Shown: positions 41,789 through 51,829 of the stretch, piece by piece
Numbering within the stretch: the stretch's first letter is position 1
Layout: the number at the start of each line of letters is the position of its first letter
Assembly: GCF_030643785.1 (NCBI RefSeq)
Contig: NZ_CP094378.1
Span: 248,001-312,000, forward strand
Source: Coxiella-like endosymbiont
Lineage (GTDB): Bacteria; Pseudomonadota; Gammaproteobacteria; Coxiellales; Coxiellaceae
Direction: 5' to 3'
DNA length: 64,000 nt
The notes under the pieces: model-generated
What the model was told of the DNA's origin: nothing
The model's database searches: none
Seen by the model: the letters and a program-made list of their open reading frames with translations, nothing else
Made by a program: the position numbers and the translations under genes

Positions 41789-42753
41789 TTAAATCATATA
41801 TAGGCATTTTAGCTCATTGGCATCGGCTAATGGAACCGGTTCATCTTGCCATTAGATGACTGAAGGAGACAGTCATAAATCAATATGATACCCCTGAACC
41901 ATATTAACGCTGAAGAGGGATCGCAGTATTACTTTATTATATTAGCAATATTATATTAGCAAAATCAACTTTGATAAAAGCATTCTTTACATTCTTATAA
42001 GAATCCTAATTATTTATTGTGTATCCCATTTTTTTGTTTCGTATGGGCAATAAGCGATTTAATTTTGAAACAGCGTTCGATTTTGTTTTAATCATCATTA
42101 CCCGCGGTGCAGTTTTAAGACGTACCATCCTCCGACGGCCACTTACGCTCTTAGAAGCGATAGCGGGCTCAGCTTTGCTTATTTTTCTTGATTAGTTTGT
42201 TCGCCATAGGAGCTTTCCACTACAGCGAATTTGGAGCTTTGATAAAAGGGAGATCCACTATTCTAATTAAGAATGGAGAGAGGTAATTTGGAAAAATTTC
42301 AAAAAATCAAGTAACTGAGCACAATTTGTAAGAAATGATTCGAAAGAAACTAAATGAGGCGGATTGAAAAAATGTAAAAGAAGATCGTTTGGAGGATTCT
42401 GGAAAAATGAGTTTTGTTAAAAATAAATAAAATTAATTATTTTTCAAATTTTTAGTCTGAATGACTTATAGCTTTGCCGCCAGCTTGTAAATCTTGGCCT
42501 AAACCATGAAATAGTATGACAACCCGATAAAAAGAGTAAAAAAGGCGCTTTAAGAAAGATAATTTTTAAATAGGTCTTAATCATCTTGTCGTTTTGTCGT
42601 TTCCTATCCAAGTTATAGTATGGCTTATTATACTCAACTCTTATTGAAGTTCTAGCTCCTTAAAAAATCAGTTTCAATTGACTTTTCCCACAGCAGGAAA
42701 GGATTTTAGTTCTGGTTCTTTTTCACTGGAACATTATTATAGAATGTTGGTAT
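41789..42753. other. spacer with no gene recognised
   Basis: About 1 kb. A 14-bp-period duplication (attatattagcaa at 41936-41948 and 41950-41962) and short coding-like scraps (for example EPAIASKSVSGRRRMVRLK on the minus strand near 42110) occur, but no family is recognisable and no RNA gene is seen. Confidence 0.35.
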
Positions 42754-43199
42754 ATGATTGATGAATTTTTTATCCAGCAAGCGCTTCTCTTGGCGAAGCA
42801 AGCTGAAAAAACCAAGAGGTGCCGGTGGGTGCAGTTTTGGTAAAAGATAATGAAATTATTGGAAAGGGATTTAATCATCCTATTGGATTAACCGACCCTA
42901 CGGCTCATGCAGAATTACTTTCGATCCGCAAGGCTGCAAAAAATCTCCGTAATTACCGATTAGTTGGCACGACTCTCTATACCACTTTAGAACCCTGTGC
43001 AATGTGCCTTGGCGTGATGATTCATGCTAGAATTCAGCGTCTCGTTTTTGGAGCTTTTAATCCACGTGGTGGTGCTGTTAAAAGCGTTTTTCAACTTTTA
43101 AATGAACCACGGCTTAATCATCGCATTTCTTGGACAAGCGGAATTTTAGCGGATGAATGTGCTCATGTGCTAAAAAATTTTTTCCAAGCCCGTCGTTAG
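42754..43199 (+). pseudogene. tadA: tRNA-specific adenosine deaminase, single frameshift (may be functional)
   Basis: TadA makes inosine at the wobble base of tRNA-Arg(ACG) and is essential in most bacteria. The ATG at 42754 reads MIDEFFIQQALLLAKQAEK; the frame then slips near 42806-42815. From 42819 it continues PVGAVLVKDNEIIGKGFNHP, with the zinc/catalytic HAE in DPTAHAELLSIR and PCAMC (two zinc cysteines) in TTLEPCAMCLG. One extra base, for example in the A6 run at 42806-42811, gives an unbroken 148-residue protein with the expected E-V-P-V-G-A-V-L. Alternatively translation could start at GTG 42819, but that drops the first helix. The catalytic core is intact. Confidence 0.85.
43042..43097. 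repeat. 56-bp direct repeat, copy inside tadA
   Basis: An exact 56-bp segment of the tadA coding region (from tcgtttttggagctttta on). The second copy is at 43297-43352, 255 bp downstream, outside the gene. Confidence 0.95.
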
Positions 43200-43296
43200 T
43201 AATTTTCTTCATACACGACAAATAAAACACCCCTTTCGGCCTTCCGAGGACAAGCATGGGAGACCGATATTTTGTTTTGATATTAGAGGAATATTT

Positions 43297-43352
43297 TCGT
43301 TTTTGGAGCTTTTAATCCACGTGGTGGTGCTGTTAAAAGCGTTTTTCAACTT
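43297..43352. repeat. 56-bp direct repeat, displaced copy downstream of tadA
   Basis: Identical to 43042-43097 with no mismatch seen, flanked by unrelated sequence. It is a non-adjacent duplication of a gene internal piece, presumably recent because it has not diverged. Confidence 0.95.
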
Positions 43353-44127
43353 AGTATCGCATTAAGAATTTTTATTTAATCTTAAGTATCGATTGTTATA
43401 TTTCTTCGGTCGCATAAAGAGAAAAATAAATGAATTATTGATTATTTTATAAGAAATCCTTAGTAATTGTTGAAAATAATTTGAAAAAAGCTTTCGACGA
43501 TAGTGAATCTAATAGGGGTGCGGGGCCGAATTTTTAATGATCTTTTATATCATTGCCATGAGTATCAAACTTCTAACGAGGATTTTTTGAGTGGGTTAGA
43601 TTATTTCTCAATAGAGTTTTGTATCTCTTTTTTTTAGAGATTCGTCTATTAAAAATATTGATTTATCCGGTTGGTTTAAAATAGGCCCGTTAGAAAATTT
43701 TGAAGAAAAATATAAGAACCCCGCGCCGAAAAAACTTTATAATAATTAGGATTCTTTCTTGATATGCAATGTTAATTTCTGAACATTTGGCCGAACTTCT
43801 TTCTTTAAGAAAGCAATGACATATGAAATGGAAGAGATTATCGCCTCCCACCGTGAGCCTCACGGCATGAAATTGATCAAAAAATTACTTAAATCTCTGA
43901 AATTTTCAATATTTTTAAGAAATCCTTAAGATAGTTTTGTTAAACTGGACTGATAATAAGACTCTGTTAGAGATAATTCTACAGGATGTATTGGCAAACC
44001 ATTAGAGTTTTCCTTTTCGAACCCATTTTTATAGCTTTTTTACTACGAAAAGATACCTTCTTTCCAGAATTATCACGGATTTATCACGAATAACGTTTTA
44101 AAACCTTATTTAGTGAGGTAAAAGTCT
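43353..44127. other. region without recognisable gene
   Basis: About 0.8 kb of AT-rich sequence with broken open stretches (for example MTYEMEEIIASHREPHGMKL near 43820), probably a decayed gene of unknown family. Confidence 0.3.
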
Positions 44128-44391
44128 GTGCCATTAGTGAAAATCGCAATTGCTGGTAGCTCAATGAAAGTTGAGACTACCGAGAAAGAGGCATCAATGA
44201 CTACTCTGGAATTATGGCTTGAAAATTATGCACTGGAACTGGGAAATGGTTCTATCGTTTTTCTCGATACGAACGCTGGTGGAGAAAGAATAACCATTAA
44301 CTTTACCGATCCAAAATTTCAAGTGTATTCTGAACGTTTGAAGCTTCTCGATTTACCTATCGAGACCACATATTCTCTCAGAAAAGTCTAG
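44128..44391 (+). CDS. hypothetical protein, 87 residues
   Basis: Open from a GTG at 44128 (preceded by tgaggtaaaag, a weak ribosome binding site) to 44391. The sequence, with PLVKIAIAGSSMKVETTEKE and WLENYALELGNGSIVFLDTN, has a balanced protein-like composition but no recognised domain. It may be a free-standing small protein or the remainder of a longer gene: plus-strand coding-like sequence continues at 44522-44752 (LALSLWELGPKGDRFTHWTL). A bare ORF in a decayed region, so low confidence. Confidence 0.3.
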   Translation: MPLVKIAIAGSSMKVETTEKEASMTTLELWLENYALELGNGSIVFLDTNAGGERITINFTDPKFQVYSERLKLLDLPIETTYSLRKV

Positions 44392-46400
44392 AACTCTAAT
44401 TAAAAAGCGTATAAACCAGTAGGCGAAGTTAGGCCCACAATGAAGTTAGCCCACAATAATTAATTCTGAAGATTTTGTAAGTCACAAGAAAAATGATGGG
44501 AAGAGTGAAATTCCTCGCAAGGTGCCGGATCGATTAGCTCTTTCTTTGTGGGAATTGGGTCCCAAGGGAGATAGATTTACCCACTGGACTCTAGAAGCCA
44601 CCGCTGAAAGGTTAACGACGAGCTTGGGTAAAATCGGAACCAGGTTCATCAGTGCCCGTCGAGCAGTCTTACTGTGGGTTAAGAGCGAGTTTGCTTGGTC
44701 TATTTTTAAGCGTATAGGAATTGCCATAGAGATTATTCACCCAACCTCTTAAGACAGCGTGGTTAATTTAATTTCAGCAAAGAGTGATCATTTCTGAAAA
44801 AATATTGAGAAACAGAAGGTTACAAATCATTTTCCATACTCCATTTGCTGGAAGAATGAGAAAATGAGAAAAATTCCTGAATATACTTTTACGATTCGCC
44901 AGCTTTCTATCTAATGAAGGGGGCGACGGATTTCTAATAGAGTTCCTGATCTTCCAAATTGTGTATATCTGATGGTAATTCTATTGAAGAAGTCATTGAA
45001 AATGACTAAGATATTCTTCAAGATTGGCTATCTGCCGCCAAAGAATCAGGCAGAAAAATACCCAGTCCTGGTTAACTAGAGTCCAAAAGTGGGGAATGGG
45101 TTCAGCAAGAGTACCAAAATCAAAACACTATCGATTGGTTAAACAGGCAAAAAGAGAAGGGGATTAGTTTAAATACCTTAGTGGTATTAATCGATGTTGG
45201 TTGAATCATTAGGTTGCACGGTAAAGAAAAAGAAAAAGAAAAAGGTTGCCTAGGCGTTTAATTTCTAAAGTGACCATTGCTTGTTATCAGAGTGCTAGAA
45301 CGATACTGTTATGGTGATATAAATAATCCTGATAAAGGATATATCAAATATCAGCTTAATTTGCATCCACTTAAATGGTATTAGCATTCACTGCTAGCTG
45401 TATACTTTCACCATCGTTTGATCATATATCTGAATCGAATGCATTAGCGGGATGGTGGATTTTGTTTGGTGTTGTTTTTGAGATATCGGTTAAAAACGCA
45501 CCAGAGTAATTTTTTGGAAGAACAATTAAAATTTTACCATCTATCAAAAATTATCCAATTCCGAATTTGGAACATTTGCCAGTGTTAATATTAATTATTA
45601 TAATTAATTATTATTTGATTGATAGCATTTTTTGCTAATTTTTAAAATAAAATAAACTAAGCAATTTCAAATCAGTAAAGATGCGATATGAATATTGTAT
45701 TTAAAAAATTCAATATTTTTCAATCAGTTGGTGAATTATATTATAAAAAATTCAAAACAGAATCCGCTTATTGTTTTTTTACATAATGGAGGCGATATAG
45801 ACCAACCCATATCCTTTTAGCAGAAAGACCATCAAAAAAAGAAGCATTCTTGCGTTTTAAATTAAAATCGAAAAATATATGCTCCCTAAGCACGTTTGAT
45901 TTTACACTTTAGTGTCATCCGCGTAAAAGTGAAGCATGACTAGAGACGGCGGGTGGGTCTGTTGTATTCGGCTCCGAAGGTGAGTTTGTCATTTGTAATA
46001 GGTTTAAGGATATTAATATAAGCGGTTAAGCAGTCTATTTACCCTGTGTAATAGCACACGTAAGGGCAGAATTAAGGATTTTTGTAGCTGAATCAATGCT
46101 GAATCAATAATGATTTTGGGAAACAAACAGATTCCAACTGACTTATGAGCTCACTCTGCAATTGACTTAATCCTCTTATTTCTGAATATCGCGCCACCCA
46201 CCACACCGCTCAAAGAGACCTTTTCCTATAGTGGCATTATGGATTGATGGCTTCACATTTTTCCTCTAACTAAATAGTTACGGTATTCGTAGAGATTCGT
46301 AATAAAAAGAAATCAATTAACCTTTTGCTGGGTCAGAAAATAAACTATAGAAATTAGGGAATTGAGCTTAAGAATCGGCAAAGATTTGTACTTCAGAATA
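44392..46400. other. decayed region without recognisable gene
   Basis: About 2 kb. Scraps in several frames, an imperfect duplication (gaagttaggcccacaat / gaagttagcccacaat near 44425-44457), a short AAAAAG microsatellite at about 45225-45244 and an 11-bp duplication at 46087-46108. No function or RNA gene can be supported. Confidence 0.35.
46087..46108. repeat. 11-bp perfect tandem duplication
   Basis: gctgaatcaat at 46087-46097 and 46098-46108 in otherwise gene-free sequence. Confidence 0.9.
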
Positions 46401-46415
46401 CATAGTTGAAAGACG

Positions 46416-46960
46416 CTAGTTAAAGAATTTACCCAGGCGAAAATATGTCACTGCTAATAAACTATAGTCAGCAGTTCTATGCAGATTGGCTGTTCTTTGG
46501 GCTCGCTCCAAGGTTACTGAAATTTGATCCTCGATTATTTCTTTATTTTCGAGTGCAAGATTTTTGAATGTTTTTAAATCTCTCATATTGAGCCGATCCA
46601 TACAAAGATAATCTCCAAAATTTCGCCCAGATTAACCACTGACGTTTCTTTTTCTCGGTGTCGGCATGCTGATATTGAATATAACAATATTGACCTGCCG
46701 AAATATCAAACGGATTTCGAGAGTCAGCGATATCATCGCGTTGTGTTTTGAGTCGATGGATTTTTAAACGGACACAGAGAGTTAGCAAAATAATTAATCC
46801 AAAATTAGTCTAGTCAGGGATGACGAATAAGAGCGCTAATTTTGTTTTGATTAGTTCATCAGGCTGCTGAATAAACTCTAAAATACAATTTTCCAATTGT
46901 TCAGGAGTGAAAATTAGAGGAGGAAATTCTAAATCTTCGGACTGAGGAGAAGGTTGGAAA
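46416..46960 (-). pseudogene. unrecognised small membrane-associated protein remnant
   Basis: Two overlapping minus-strand frames (46543-46788 and 46416-46601) join by a frame change: LTLCVRLKIHRLKTQRDDIA, EKKKRQWLIWAKFWRLSLYG, then LNMRDLKTFKNLALENKEII and VTLERAQRTANLHRTADYSL. An upstream piece near 46900 (ENCILEFIQQPDELIKTKLA) seems to belong to the same gene. I do not recognise the family. Multiple frame breaks make a functional product unlikely. Confidence 0.35.
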
Positions 46961-47121
46961 AATTCAGATCGCGCTCTCGATTGTTGTCTGCTCTTTTACT
47001 GCATGACAAATCCCAATCTTTAGAGAAGAAGCTTATCATACTGGAAATGAAAACTTAAATGGAATTGGAGTTTTCAGTGATTCCTCCGGCTGATATGCTG
47101 ATTGTTTGTGATTTTACTTCA

Positions 47122-47146
47122 TCGGGTTTTTAAACCTGATATACTA
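47122..47146 (+). promoter_or_regulatory. inverted repeat and -10-like site upstream of ppa
   Basis: atcgggttt and aaacctgat form an inverted repeat with one mismatch at about 47121-47140, directly followed by tatact (47140-47145), a good -10 hexamer. No matching -35 at 17 bp is visible. It lies about 30 bp before the ppa start and could be an operator or simply chance. Confidence 0.3.
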
Positions 47147-47177
47147 TCGGCCGTTCTTCATTTAGTAAGGAGTGGTC

Positions 47178-47705
47178 ATGACACTTACGGTTTCAGTAGG
47201 TAAGGATATCAATGATTTTAATACAATTATTGAAATTCCTATGAACGGGGGTGAAGTTAAGTATGAATACAATAAAGAATTTCGGTTTTTGACCGTTGAC
47301 CGATTTATCCCTACGGCCATGCGCTATCCCTGTAATTATGGATTCGTACCAAACACCCTAGCGGAAGATGGTGACGCCCTCGATGTGTTAGTAATGACGC
47401 CAGTGCCCTTACAGCCCGGAACGTTGATGCGTGTTCGAGCTGTGGGTTTGATGCGAATGGAAGATGAAGCTGGGGAAGATAGCAAAATTTTAACATTTCC
47501 TCTCGCTAAAGCCTGTAGAGAATATGAATCTATTCAATCTATTAAAGATGTATCCCCTTTCTTACTCGATATCATCACCCATTTCTTCGAACACTATAAA
47601 GATTTGGAGCCCACTAATAAATGGGCCGAAGTGAAAGGCTGGGAGGATAAAGATGCGGCGGAAAAAGAATTTCAAGCGAGCATTAGACGTTTTGAGAAAA
47701 ACTAA
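47178..47705 (+). CDS. ppa: inorganic pyrophosphatase
   Basis: About 175 residues, family I soluble pyrophosphatase, which removes pyrophosphate to drive biosynthesis. VIEIPMN-type opening is read TIIEIPMNGGEVKYEYNKE; YPCNYGFVPNTLAEDGDALD contains the catalytic D-x-D-x-x-D-like metal residues with DVLVM, and KAEVKGW-type end is read NKWAEVKGWEDKDAAEK. The start ATG at 47178 has a well-placed ribosome binding site (taaggag). putA follows 15 bp later. Intact. Confidence 0.96.
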   Translation: MTLTVSVGKDINDFNTIIEIPMNGGEVKYEYNKEFRFLTVDRFIPTAMRYPCNYGFVPNTLAEDGDALDVLVMTPVPLQPGTLMRVRAVGLMRMEDEAGEDSKILTFPLAKACREYESIQSIKDVSPFLLDIITHFFEHYKDLEPTNKWAEVKGWEDKDAAEKEFQASIRRFEKN

Positions 47706-47720
47706 AGGTTGAGGAGTGAC

Positions 47721-50700
47721 ATGACCGATATAATTCAACTTTTTTTGAGAAACCATTCGATCCTAATTGGATACGGCCGACATTAAATGAAGCCTATCGA
47801 ATGGATGAAACTGCTCGTATAAAGCAATTATTGGAATTGATTAATTTTACCCCAGCTATTGAACGTGCTGTGAGTCAATGGGCAGAAAAATTAGTCATCG
47901 CTGTGCGGGAAAAGGAAAAAGAGAAGGGTGGTATCGAAGGCTTTATGATGCATTATGACCTTTCCACCGAAGAAGGAATTTTATTAATGTGTCTTGCGGA
48001 AGCTTTATTACGCGTACCAGATAAACAAACTGAAAATTTATTAATTCGAGATAAATTGACTAGTGCGGAATGGAATAAATATGTGGGTGCGAGTGAATCC
48101 GCCTTTGTGAATTTTGCCAGATGGGGATTAGCGCTTTCAGGAAAAATATTAAAAAAGAAAAAAACGGACAATTCAAAACCATTTGGAGTAATCTCATCTG
48201 CAAAAGTGGCGAACCTATTATTCGCAAAGCAATCCGTGAAGCAATGAAATTAATGAGCGAGCATTTTGTTTTAGGCCGTACTATTGAAGAGGCTATTAAG
48301 CGCTCGCAGATCTCTTTAAAAGAGGGTTTTCGATATTCTTACGACATGTTAGGCGAAGTGGCACGAACGCAGAACGATGCTGATCGATATTATGATTCCT
48401 ATTATCATGCCATTAGCGCTTTAGGAAAAAGTCACGATACAAAAAACATTTACGAAGCGCCGAGTATTTCAGTTAAATTATCTGCATTGTATCCTCGCTA
48501 TGATTTTAAAAAACGCGAAGAAGCAGTACCTTTTTTAATTGAACGCGTAAAAGAATTAGCTCTGCATGCAAAAGCACAGAAAATTGGCATGACTATTGAC
48601 GCGGAAGAAGCCGATCGATTAGATATGTCGCTGGATATTTTCAAAGGATTATTCACAGATAATGCTTTTTCTGGATGGGAAGGTCTTGGTCTCGCTGTCC
48701 AAGCTTATCAAAAGCGCACTTTGCCATTAATTGAGTGGTTAATTGAATTGAGCCGCCAACAAAAACGCCGTATTTCCGTTCGTCTGGTGAAGGGGGCTTA
48801 TTGGGATTCCGAAATAAAGCTAGCTCAAATGGAAGGATTGATCAATTACCCTGTTTTTACGCGGAAAGTGAATACGGATATTTCTTATATTGCTTGCGCA
48901 AAGAAGATGTTAAGTGCTCAAGACGCTCTTTATCCGCAATTTGCTACTCATAACGCCTATTCGGTTGCAGCGATTTTAACATTAATGGATCCTCGTTATG
49001 AGGATTACCAATTTGAGTTCCAAAATCTACAGGGTATGGGTAAGGCTTTACATCATTATGTCGTTACAAAATTAAATTTGCCCTCCCGAATTTATGCGCC
49101 GGTAGGGTATTATGAAGATTTGCTGCCTTATCTCGTTCGGCGATTATTGGAAAATGGAGCTAATAATTCGTTCGTCAATCGAATCGCGGATAAAACGGTA
49201 CCAATTTCCCACCTGATCGAAAGTCCGATTAAAAAAATTGAGACGTTGGGGGAAATTCCTAATCCTAAGATTCCCTTGCCTAGGAATCTCTTTGCTAATG
49301 CGCGATTAAATTCAATAGGAAGAGATTTAAGCAATTATGCGGAATTAAAACCTCTAGCTGAATCGATCCATAATGCACTAGAAAAAACGTGGCAAGCATC
49401 TCCATTCTTACGTGAGATTAAAAAGGGTAAAGCTGTTTTTGATCCGGCCGATAATCGACGCCAGATTGGTGTGATTGAATTATCAGATGAATCCGATGTA
49501 GAAAAAGCCATTATAATAGGGTCTTCGGCTTTCCCCGACTGGAATCAGAAAGGGGTGGACGCGCGCGCTAACATCATGCGAAAAATGGCGGACTTGTTAG
49601 AAGAACATCAAGCCGAATTAATGGCCTTGATTGTGCGTGAAGGGGGAAGGACTCTCCAAAATGCTTTATCGGAAGTCCGCGAGGCTATTGATTTTTGTCG
49701 TTATTATGCCGAGCAGGGCGAAAAACAGCTAAATGATACAGTGTTGCCGTGTTACACTGGAGAAAACAATGTACTGCGAATGAATGGTCGCGGTATTATC
49801 TTGTGTATTAGTCCTTGGAATTTTCCGGTAGCTATATTTACAGGACAAATCGCTGCAGCGTTGGTAACGGGGAATGCCGTAATTGCCAAGCCCTCGGGAC
49901 AAACACCTTTAACAGCAGCTAAGGTCACTCATTTATTTCACGAAGCGGGTGTGCCTACAGAAATTTTACAATTAATGCCAGGTCCTGGAGGAACTGTAGG
50001 GCAAACATTAATTGAAAATCCCAAAATCAGCGGAATTATATTTACGGGTTCTGACAATACTGCCCGTCATATTCAAAAAACATTAGCTAATCGACCTGGC
50101 CCCATCGTCCCCTTTGTGGCAGAAACATCTGGTATTAATGCCATGATAGTAGATTCGACAGCACTGCCCGAGCAATTAGTTCAAGATGTGATTGTTTCTG
50201 CTTTCGATAGCGCAGGCCAACGTTGTTCTGCTCTTCGCATTTTATATGTTCAGAATGATATTGCCGATAATGTAATAAAAATGTTAGTAGGTGCGATGAC
50301 CGAAATTAAAATAGGGGATCCCATGTTATTAACCACCGATGTGGGACCCGTTATTGATGCTAAGGCTCAAGCAACTTTGCAAGAACATGCCGCTTTTATG
50401 CAAAAAGAAGCGAAATTAATTTACAAAGTTGATTTGCCCCTAGCAGCAACTCATGGAACATTTGTAGCTCCCCAAGCTTATGAATTATCTAGCTCTAGCT
50501 TAAGCTTGATTAAAGGCGAAGTTTTTGGACCTATCTTACATGTTCTGCGATATCGTCGCCAGGACCTGGATAAAGTGATAGACGATATTAATGGTTTAGG
50601 ATATGGGCTCACCTTTGGCATCCAGAGCCGTATCGATGAAACGATAGATTATATTCAGCGTCGTATTAATGCAGGTAATATTTATGTCAATCGCAATATG

Positions 50701-50870
50701 ATTGGGGCTGTCGTAGGTGTTCAGCCTTTTGGGGAAGCTGGTTATCCGGCACAGGGCCTAAAGCCGGTGGGCCGCATTATTTGCCTCGTTATTGCGTAGA
50801 AAGTACGTTGACGGTTAACACAACAGCCGTCGGTGGAAACGCCTCTTTGATGGCGATGGAAGACCAATAA
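47721..50870 (+). pseudogene. putA: bifunctional proline dehydrogenase / P5C dehydrogenase, three single-base frameshifts
   Basis: PutA oxidises proline to glutamate (FAD-dependent PRODH, then NAD-dependent P5CDH). A ribosome binding site (gaggag) precedes the ATG at 47721. Three breaks occur: a T7 run (47740-47746), an A7 run (48158-48164; A6 at 48151-48156 is alternative) and a G4 run (50731-50734). One added base at each gives a single 1050-residue protein: DPNWIRPTLNEAYRMDE, PRODH with IDAEEADRL and RLVKGAYWD, P5CDH with ILCISPWNFPVAIFTGQIAA and the catalytic Cys in AGQRCSALR, and a restored end GPKAGGPHYLPRYC. It lacks the N-terminal RHH DNA-binding part, so it is a non-regulatory PutA. 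Three breaks in one clean gene are hard to reconcile with slippage alone. Confidence 0.9.
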
Positions 50871-51002
50871 TATTCAACATTAACTTTATATGAGTAAAGG
50901 GAGCGTGGATTAAAAAGGTTGTCTTCAAGGTAAGAATTTGAATTCAAAGCTTTTTCTTGTTAAGATGTACCTCACTAAAAACAAAAATTTGGGAGACAGT
51001 CA

Positions 51003-51712
51003 ATGAAACCATTGATTTTACCCTTCCTAGGAATCACTCTGCTTGCCGGTGCAACCGTGCAAGCAGCAACGTCGTTAACTACGGAACAGGATAAGTTAAG
51101 TTATTCCATGGGGGTTGTGACCGGAAAAGCTTTTCAAAAACATGAAATTAAAATCAACCCTCAAATTTTCTCCCTAGGCGTAAGCGACGGTTATTCGGGT
51201 AAAAAAACGCAAATGACTGACGAAGAAATGCACACTACCTTAGAACAATTCCAACAGCAAGCGATACAAAAATTGCAGACTCAGATGAAAAAAAGAGCTT
51301 AACAAAATGCTTAAAAAGGGCAACCTTTTTTGCCGCTAATAAAAATACTTGGTGTAAAAACTCTAGCTGATGCTCTGCAATACAAAATCTTACAAGAAGG
51401 TAAAGGCGAAAGTCCTGCTTTCAATGACATGGTCACTGTTAATTATGAAGGTCGATATTAGATGGGTGCTGTATTTAATAGCTCTTGAAAGCGTGGGTAA
51501 GCCTGCAACATTCCCTCCCAGTAAAGGATGTAATTAAAGGATGGTAAGAAGCATTGATTCATATGAAACCCGGTGCTATGAAACCCGGTGCAATGTGGGA
51601 ATTTATGTGTCACCCCAATTAGCTTATGGTGGATAAAGGTGCTCCAAGCGCAATTGCACCTAATGAAACTCTGATTTTTAAGGTGAATTTAATTTCTGTA
51701 AATAAAAAATAA
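51003..51712 (+). pseudogene. mip: Mip-like FKBP-type peptidyl-prolyl isomerase remnant
   Basis: The 99 open codons (51003-51302) carry a signal peptide (about 1-21, ending TVQA) and the dimerisation part LTTEQDKLSYSMGVVTGKAF. Two nearby TAA codons (51300 and 51321) then block the chain before the isomerase domain. Beyond them the FKBP domain is readable: LQYKILQEGKGESPAFNDMV, TVNYEGRY, IHMKPGAM and, at the end, APNETLIFKVNLISVNKK. Internal frameshifts and a 15-bp duplication (51563-51592) further damage it. Intact Mip proteins are outer-membrane associated and aid infection in Legionella and Coxiella. The N-terminal half might still be made. Confidence 0.88.
51563..51592. repeat. 15-bp tandem duplication
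   Basis: atgaaacccggtgc occurs at 51563-51576 and at 51578-51591, duplicating the MKPGA segment of the isomerase domain. Confidence 0.9.
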
Positions 51713-51785
51713 AAAAATTCCTCCATTCATGAAAAAAGAGGAATTCTGACCAACCCCTCTTAGGGATCTTATAATTTCTTTATTT

Positions 51786-51808
51786 CTCTCCTTTTTTCAA
51801 AAGGAGAG
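51786..51808. other. perfect 10-bp hairpin downstream of mip
   Basis: ctctcctttt - ttc - aaaaggagag forms a 10-bp perfect stem with a 3-base loop at 51786-51808, between the mip and purL remnants. No U-tract follows on either strand, so it does not look like a standard intrinsic terminator; it could contribute to 3'-end stability or be a relic. Confidence 0.6.
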
Positions 51809-51829
51809 CTTGATGGGGATTATAAGCTT

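Noticed and set aside
42819-43199. tadA starting at GTG 42819 as an intact gene
   Set aside because: The upstream frame from the ATG at 42754 carries the expected first helix, so the short start would be an artefact of the frame break.
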